Origin: Triparma columacea
Lineage: Eukaryota; Sar; Bolidophyceae; Parmales; Triparmaceae
Length of the DNA: 20,822 bases
Reading direction: 5' to 3'
Assembly (NCBI GenBank): GCA_030267965.1
Contig: BRYA01000371.1
Location: 34,396-55,217 of the forward strand
Shown: positions 15,764 to 20,822 of the stretch, piece after piece
Layout of the letters: each line of letters starts with the position of its first letter
How positions within the stretch are numbered: the first letter of the stretch is position 1
The notes under the pieces: generated by a model
The model's database searches: none
Seen by the model: only the letters and a program-made list of their open reading frames with translations
Told to the model about the DNA's origin: nothing
Position numbers and translations under genes: made by a program

Positions 15764-17792
15764 ATGTTCCTCACCCTGTTATCAATTTCGCTCTTCCCTT
15801 TCGTCCTCCCTTCTCAATGTCCCTTCACTCTCCCCACCCCCTCGCTAATAACATCGTCAAACCATTACCCCATAACCTCCCACATAGAATTTTCACCCCA
15901 ATGGATGGCCGGCGTTAACGTCGTCGGTCACCTCCACGCCGTACCCTCTGACCCCAGTTCGGACGACCTTGAGGTTGACCTTGGGGACGGCACCTTCCTG
16001 CATGGGGCTAGGTATCTCCCTGGGGGGGGCTGGGTTGTTGGGGGGGTTGAGGAATTCAAGATCGTAGGCGAGGACGGTTCTGTTACTACGGCTGTGTACG
16101 GGGAGTCCTTGGTTGACATAGATCCCCCAGTAGGGAAGGATGACGATGACACTATGGAGGAAGAGGGGGAGGAGAAGGATGAGGGAGAGGGAGGTGCCGA
16201 TGGGGACGACGAAGCTAGGAATCAAGCGACATCGTACATGTCGCTATCACCACCCCTAGCCTTGTCGCATCCAGGAATCTTGAGGTCGCAACCTTTCACA
16301 GTTTTTAAGGTCCTCGCAGTGACCGGTTCTGAAGGTGAGGGGCTTCGCGCCCATATCTTCTAAAATCGCAAATGTCGACATTGTCCCCTCACCCTCACAC
16401 TACACAATTTCCACTCCCTTAGTCTCGACATACCTCCGTGCCTTCACATCCCGTGGTCTTCAGATGTGGAGCACTCCAATATCCGGTGGTGGTATCCGCG
16501 GTAACGTCGCCGTCCTTTACGGCCCCGACGACGGTGCCGCCAGCCTGGTAGTGTATTCTGGGGGAGGGATAAAATTAATCGACCCAAAGAATGGGGCTCA
16601 GAAGGACTTTTTTGAGGTTGGGGTGAAGTTTACGATGGAGGACGTACACTTGACGGTTAGGGGGGGGTATATTTACGGGTGCGGCGAAGGTGGTTTGTTC
16701 AGGGTTAAGGTTGGGGGGGGTGGTTCGTGGGGGAAGGTGAGTTTCGCACCTCGTGCGTGGGCCGTCAGGGTAGTACCATTGGATAAGGCCTTTCAGTGAT
16801 TCTAACCCTAAGCCTTACCTTCGCTCTAAAACCCCTGTAAGGAGGTCAATGGACATTGCACCCACCCCCCATCGATCGCTCGTGGCCTTGACGGTAAAAT
16901 GTACTGGACCGCTACGATGGCTTCGAAGGGTGAGGGCGCGGGAGTTGGGGTGCTGGTCGTGAGGGACGACAGGGTCATTGAGAGCAGGAATTTAAGATGC
17001 AGGAGCGGGGTAGCAGGGAATGGAGTTTGGGTTAAAAGGGTAGACGATAATGTTGAGGGGGTAAGGGGGGGAGGAGGGGGGGGGGGAGGGGAGGGGGAAG
17101 GGAGAGGGAAGAAACTTAGAGGAGAAGGGGGGGGTGAAGGAGGGGAAAAGACACCGGATGATGACTGGGGAGGCTTGGCGCTGACCCTCACAATCTCACA
17201 AACGCTTTACATTCTCAACCCGACTTGCCCCTCCGATTTTTCTGAGCCAATGGGCGGTACGGTCGAATCGCAGCCCGTTTTAGCGTCTGGGGGTTTCGGG
17301 GGTTCCTCGGTTGTCGTCGGTACGATGGGTGGTGATGTAGTTGGTTGGAGGTGAGTGGGGGGGAGCCGAGTTGGTGTAAATGGATGGGGGTTACATTGGA
17401 AAGAGCCTGGAATGACGTGGGTTCAAATTAACGAAACGCCTTCTCTTCTCACCCCCGGACGACGTAGATTTGAGGAACCCTTAGAATCAGGAGGTAGTAC
17501 ATTTCGTTTCAAAGTGTTGTCACCTGACGTTGGTTTGATATCAGTAACCGTAGAAGGCTCCGGTGTAATTACTAGCTCCGGATTAACCAAAAGAGTCTCT
17601 GAATCCGACGGAGATATAAAGATAAATGTACAACCATCTCATGGTAACTTCGTGGTCTCGTACAGGCAGGACGGGGGGGGTGAGGAGGTGTTGAGTAAAG
17701 CCTTGTTAATCAAAGAGGGTTCAGGGGTGGACATTGGGCTCGTTGTTAGCGGGGTTGTGGGCGCTGTTTGTTTACTGAGTATCTTGGGGTAG
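15764..17792 (+). CDS. Predicted type I membrane protein with possible beta-propeller ectodomain
   Basis: Predicted exons: 15764-16334, 16423-16736, 16842-17350 and 17468-17792 (572 aa; phases 1, 0, 2). The start opens a clear signal peptide (MFLTLLSISLFPFVLPSQC). The C-terminal 21 residues, VDIGLVVSGVVGAVCLLSIL plus G, form a single membrane helix with almost nothing after it, so most of the protein should lie in the ER lumen or outside the cell. Short beta-rich repeats such as MWSTPISGGG, GGGIKLIDPKNG, GGYIYGCGEGGLFRV and VVGTMGGDVVGW have the look of PQQ-like or related beta-propeller blades (inference). An acidic Asp/Glu stretch (about 126-150) and a Gly/Glu-rich stretch in exon 3 interrupt it; the latter is encoded by G-runs that are prone to sequencing error. 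I do not recognise the family. The stop is 79 bp from the stop of the convergent GT8-like gene. The exon 3 acceptor could be 16842 or 16845, both in frame. Confidence 0.7.
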
Positions 17793-17871
17793 CTGCGCAC
17801 GCCCCCGTCCCCGTAATTAACATAAAGGGAATAGACGCAGTGCTTACAACAATAACATTTGGTTTCGTGCC

Positions 17872-18107
17872 TTATTCTCTCTTGATTGGAATGTACCCCT
17901 TCTGTCCTGCGTGTTTGCAGAAACCTTCCATATGTTTTCCCTCCCCTTCATAAATCCCCATCTCCTCCTCCATCGACCTCCTGTACTTGAACCATGCTTG
18001 GTGTAAGGGCTCGCACCAGGGCTTGGGACCCTTTATGAAACAGTGCCAGGGCTTTTGACAGAGAGTGAAATGGACACTTGAAATTTCATCGATCCTACAC
18101 ACAAACA

Positions 18108-18160
<53 letters not shown>

Positions 18161-19789
18161 TTCGGTGTAAGAAAGTGTTGTCCTCTTCCCCAACATTCCC
18201 TTCCTTCCTTCTTCTTATTTTGCTCACCTGGTCTCCCTGCAGTCTGGGCAGTCTGTTACGCCTTTCACAGGACCCCTGCACTCAGTCCCGTCCTTTGACA
18301 TTGGATTATCCATCATGTTGTTCCACTTACAACTGCAAGAATGGGAGAAAGACAAAAGTACACGGAGAGCAACAACATTTACGGAAGGGTTTTTGGGGGG
18401 GTGTTAGATATAAGTTACCATGCTTTGTCCTGCACATTCTCTCTCTCTCTCTCTCCTCTCTTCTTCAACTACTCACCGGTCAAGTTCAATCCCTCTCCCA
18501 ATCCTACTATCCCCTTCCACAAGGTCATCCCTCCCCCCCCCCCCCATATCCTTAAACCCCTCCCACTCATACTCCTCATAAACAAACGGTACCAAACCCT
18601 GAAAAGTCATACCTCCATAAAACGGTCCCACCCCAGAACCACCCCAACCTTTGTTTAAAGGTGGTTCATTGAAAGGTACGTTAAGTACGATCCTCCTAAA
18701 TAAATCAAACGTTTCAACACTCGGTTTCAGAAGCAAGAAACCACCTTGAGCTCCGGCTTTACGACCTGGGGGTACCATACCGTAGTCTTTAGTGTACATA
18801 GCTTCAACGTTCGGTGAGTTTAGTAACGTAGTAACGAGAGGTGTGAAGGGCTTTAATAGGAGAGTATCGACGTCTAATAGAAGGACGACGTCTGATGTAA
18901 CGAGTGTGTATGCGTAGAATTTAATGAGTTCGACCTCACCGCAGCAACCGTTTTTGTGGATGTTGTTGAGGAGGTTCGGGGTTTTTATGGAGGATATTGT
19001 TATCGGAGTCTCGACGAACATTACACTCCAACCAGCGAACCTGGATTAGGGTGGGGGGGAGGGCGTAAGGGGGGAGGGGGTAAGGGGGGAGGGCGTAAGG
19101 GGTTCGGGTTGTACTTTGAGTGTCTACTTTGAGTGTTACTCCTCTTGTGTACTTCTCTTGTATTGTCTTAATTTGGGTCCCCCCTTTGGCAGCAGCAGTA
19201 CCTTCGTTTGTATCGTTAGCACTCACCTAACAGCGTCCTCACAGCTGGAGCCTTTTGCAGATTCATGTATAATAGCTACAAAATCAAGTGTACCATCCCA
19301 GTCTTTCATATTAGTTATTACGGAGTGACGTAGTACAGCGGTACCGTCGGATAGACCGTGTTGTGGCCATATTTGTTCAGCATTGTCAGGGCAGGAGGTT
19401 ATTGTGATGGCTATTGATAGTTTAGTTGTGGAATGTGTGGAGGGAGATTTGATGATATTTGTTTGGATACTATTTGCAGTGTGTGGGTCGTTGTTGTTGT
19501 CTGACTGTTTGTTGTTGTCGTTGTTGTCGTTGTTACCCCAAATATGTCCAATATTCGTAATATTCGTGAGATAAGATGTAAGTAAAGGAGCTATAAATAC
19601 ACCAACGAGGAGAAGGACTAAAATGAGTGGAATTAATGCCTTATTAAAACCCTTATTACCATCCTTATTAACATTACCCTTTGTTGATACTAAAGGTAGA
19701 GACGATGAAGACAATGGAGATGATGAAGAAGATGAATGTGGAGATATAAGAGAGGATTTAAGATCTCTCCCTCGACGTTTTGGCATCAT
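17872..19789 (-). CDS. GT8-like glycosyltransferase, type II membrane protein
   Basis: Predicted exons on the minus strand: 19789-19227, 19040-18477, 18332-18228 and 18094-17872 (484 aa; three introns, all phase 2). A basic and Ser-rich cytoplasmic tail (1-50) is followed by one membrane helix (51-73) and an Asn-rich stem (about 74-122), the layout of Golgi glycosyltransferases. The catalytic part begins near KLSIAITITS and contains LLLDVDTLLL with the DxD metal and nucleotide-sugar site at D244 and D246, then AGAQGGFLLLKPS, as in glycogenin-like GT8 enzymes. The C-terminal part is rich in Cys and ends with a block containing HFTLCQKPWHC. Such enzymes move a sugar from a nucleotide donor onto a protein, lipid or glycan; donor and acceptor cannot be told here. 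Start: ATG 19789 is followed directly by a second ATG. Intron 3 contains a long CT microsatellite. Confidence 0.88.
18111..18152. repeat. (AG)21 dinucleotide microsatellite within an intron of the GT8-like gene
   Basis: Forty-two bases of perfect AG lie on the plus strand. On the coding (minus) strand this is (CT)21, immediately before TTTGTGTTTGTGTGTAG, the acceptor of the last exon, so the repeat forms the polypyrimidine tract of intron 18227-18095. Confidence 0.95.
19054..19104. repeat. Short G-rich tandem repeat in intron 1 of the GT8-like gene
   Basis: About three imperfect copies of a 15-16-bp unit of the form GGGGGGAGGGCGTAAG lie just upstream (in the coding sense) of the CTAATCCAG acceptor. 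On the coding strand they give a C-rich tract. Confidence 0.7.
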
Positions 19790-20179
19790 TTGTTGAATAA
19801 AACCTCTTACAGTCTAGGAACTCTTTATTTACCGCAATTAACAATGTAGATAGCAACTAGATATCAACTAAAAAGCAAAATTGTTGTCGTTTATTGTCCT
19901 TTATTGTCTTTTTAGAGATTGGGTCCCTAAAACAAAGAAATGCCATCTCAGGTTTTTCCCAGCTCTAACCAAGGTCGAATCCAGGGATTTTATAGCTCTC
20001 AAAAAAGGGTTACGCCCAACAAATTATAGTAAATACACCATTACAAGTATATACACGACTTTGGAAGGGTTCATCAAAAAATATTATATATCTTGTTACG
20101 CATTGGAGGGACCTCATGTAAAAACCTTACACGTCGCAAAGCCCCTCACACTCTCAACTCCCCCCATTTCCTCATTAGC
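19790..20179. other. Intergenic region, 390 bp, AT-rich
   Basis: This stretch separates the GT8-like start from the stop of the last gene, both on the minus strand. It should contain the 3' UTR of the last gene and the promoter of the GT8-like gene. Two AATAAA signals on the minus strand (19895-19890 and 19905-19900) may end the upstream transcript. A plus-strand frame at 19881-20183 shows no domain and starts from a non-ATG codon, so I do not call it. No tRNA could be folded. Confidence 0.5.
19890..19905 (-). terminator. Paired AATAAA signals downstream of the last gene
   Basis: Two AATAAA hexamers on the minus strand, 10 bp apart in a short direct repeat (TTTATTGTC-like on plus), lie about 275-290 bp after the stop at 20180. 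Confidence 0.3.
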
Positions 20180-20822
20180 TTAGAACGGCAGCAAAAGTGT
20201 CTTGTACGTGCCATCGATGTCACTTTTCGGGTCGCTCCTCTCCGAGTATTCCTTCCCTAGCACAAGCGTGAACGCGAAGCTCTCAATAGTCATCCTCGTC
20301 AAGTCCAGTCTCCCCGTCTCCGGCGTTCCCTCCATCTTCTCAAACACGATACCCCTCCTCTTGATCTCCCTCTCAACGTCCTCCTCCCCTTTCCCCTCCT
20401 CCTGGAGGACCTTGTAAAGCCCGAGGTCGTACTCCTGGGACACGACGGTACGGATGTCCTCCTCGGCCTCGGAGAAGAGCTTGAGTAACACAAGCCACGT
20501 CTCGGGAGGCTTGATGTTGAACCAGTACTGCGAGTAAGTTAGGGGACGAAGAAAATAAGTTAGCGAACCCTCTCAAATGATGAATAATGCAAGCGACTTT
20601 CTCCCCTTATTGCTATATGCTCTAAAATAAGCTTCTCACCTTTTCCTCGATTTCCTCATCCCCACCTCCCTCCTTAAGTCTCATAATCTCCTCCATCTCC
20701 ATTTCAATTTTAACTTCTTCCCACCCCTCACTCGCTAACGTCGTAGCGAGCGCCCCGACCCCAACCGCAGCGCTTAACACGCCTATTACAACCCAATCGT
20801 CAATCGACTCTACACCACCACC
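20180..20822 (-). CDS. Unrecognised membrane-linked protein, 3' part only
   Basis: Two exons are visible on the minus strand, 20822-20640 (open to the window edge) and 20527-20180, joined in phase 0 across a GTGAGA...CGCAG intron with GCTAAC and CCTAAC branch-like sites; together they give 176 residues. The first visible residues include a hydrophobic segment (about 8-29, containing WVVIGVLSAAVGVGALATTL), then an acidic Glu/Met-rich, possibly helical region, then PPETWLVLLKLFSEAEEDI and a charged tail ending TLLLPF. I recognise no domain. The 5' part of the gene lies beyond the right edge. Confidence 0.65.

Noticed and set aside
15764..17792. EMC1 (ER membrane complex subunit 1) as the identity of the type I membrane protein
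   Set aside because: The overall layout is similar, but the protein is about half the usual length and the conserved C-terminal domain of EMC1 is not present before the final helix.
1440..19789. A functional cluster of secretory-pathway genes
   Set aside because: Many products enter the secretory pathway, but they belong to unrelated processes, lie on both strands and are ordinary housekeeping types; coincidence is enough to explain it.
19905..19995. A tRNA-like T-arm sequence (GGTCGAATCC) near 19973
   Set aside because: No acceptor, D-arm or anticodon stem could be paired around it.
19881..20183. A 100-codon frame on the plus strand in the last intergenic region
   Set aside because: It starts from a non-ATG codon, has no recognisable domain and lies where UTR and promoter of the flanking genes are expected.

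Overview
This window is nuclear DNA from a eukaryote, most likely a small heterokont (stramenopile) alga. Genes are dense and lie on both strands. Spliceosomal introns are short (about 69-192 nt), most with GTGAG donors and CTAAC-type branch sites. Many predicted proteins carry signal peptides or membrane anchors, and one is a BspA-type leucine-rich-repeat protein of the kind expanded in marine protists. The assignment to heterokonts (a bolidophyte-like alga is my best guess) is inference from family content and intron style. No rRNA or tRNA gene is visible. Exon structures were worked out by reading splice signals and keeping frame and family homology, so they are predictions.

Layout, left to right. 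Bases 2-1156 (+) are the 3' end of a multi-pass membrane protein gene cut by the window edge. Bases 1440-3497 (+) hold a four-exon HSP70-like ATPase of the HSPA13/STCH type with a membrane anchor. Bases 3649-5585 (+) hold a three-exon secreted purple acid phosphatase. Bases 5663-8224 (-) hold an intronless 853-residue membrane protein that is a paralogue of the first gene. Bases 8233-9916 (+) hold a two-exon GH30 glucosylceramidase-like hydrolase whose ATG is only 8 bp from that of its divergent neighbour. Bases 10037-11396 (-) hold a four-exon protein combining a proline-rich region, a RING-HC finger and one or two WH2-like actin-binding motifs. Bases 11467-13408 (-) hold a five-exon cytochrome P450 of CYP86-like aspect. 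Bases 13661-15568 (+) hold an intronless acidic BspA-type LRR protein with about 20 repeats of 23 residues. Bases 15764-17792 (+) hold a four-exon type I membrane protein, possibly a beta-propeller. Bases 17872-19789 (-) hold a four-exon GT8-like type II glycosyltransferase. Bases 20180-20822 (-) hold the 3' end of an unrecognised gene.

Most of the proteins point to the secretory or endomembrane system (ER HSP70, P450, glycosyltransferase, secreted phosphatase, glycosidase). There is no operon-like logic, and each gene probably has its own transcript. The most unusual points are the RING plus WH2 architecture, the two members of one poorly known membrane family (with a faint XK-related look), the 8-bp head-to-head gene pair, a 22-bp C9G9 palindrome at a convergent gene junction, and the strong bias of introns to AG|GTGAG sites with phase 2.
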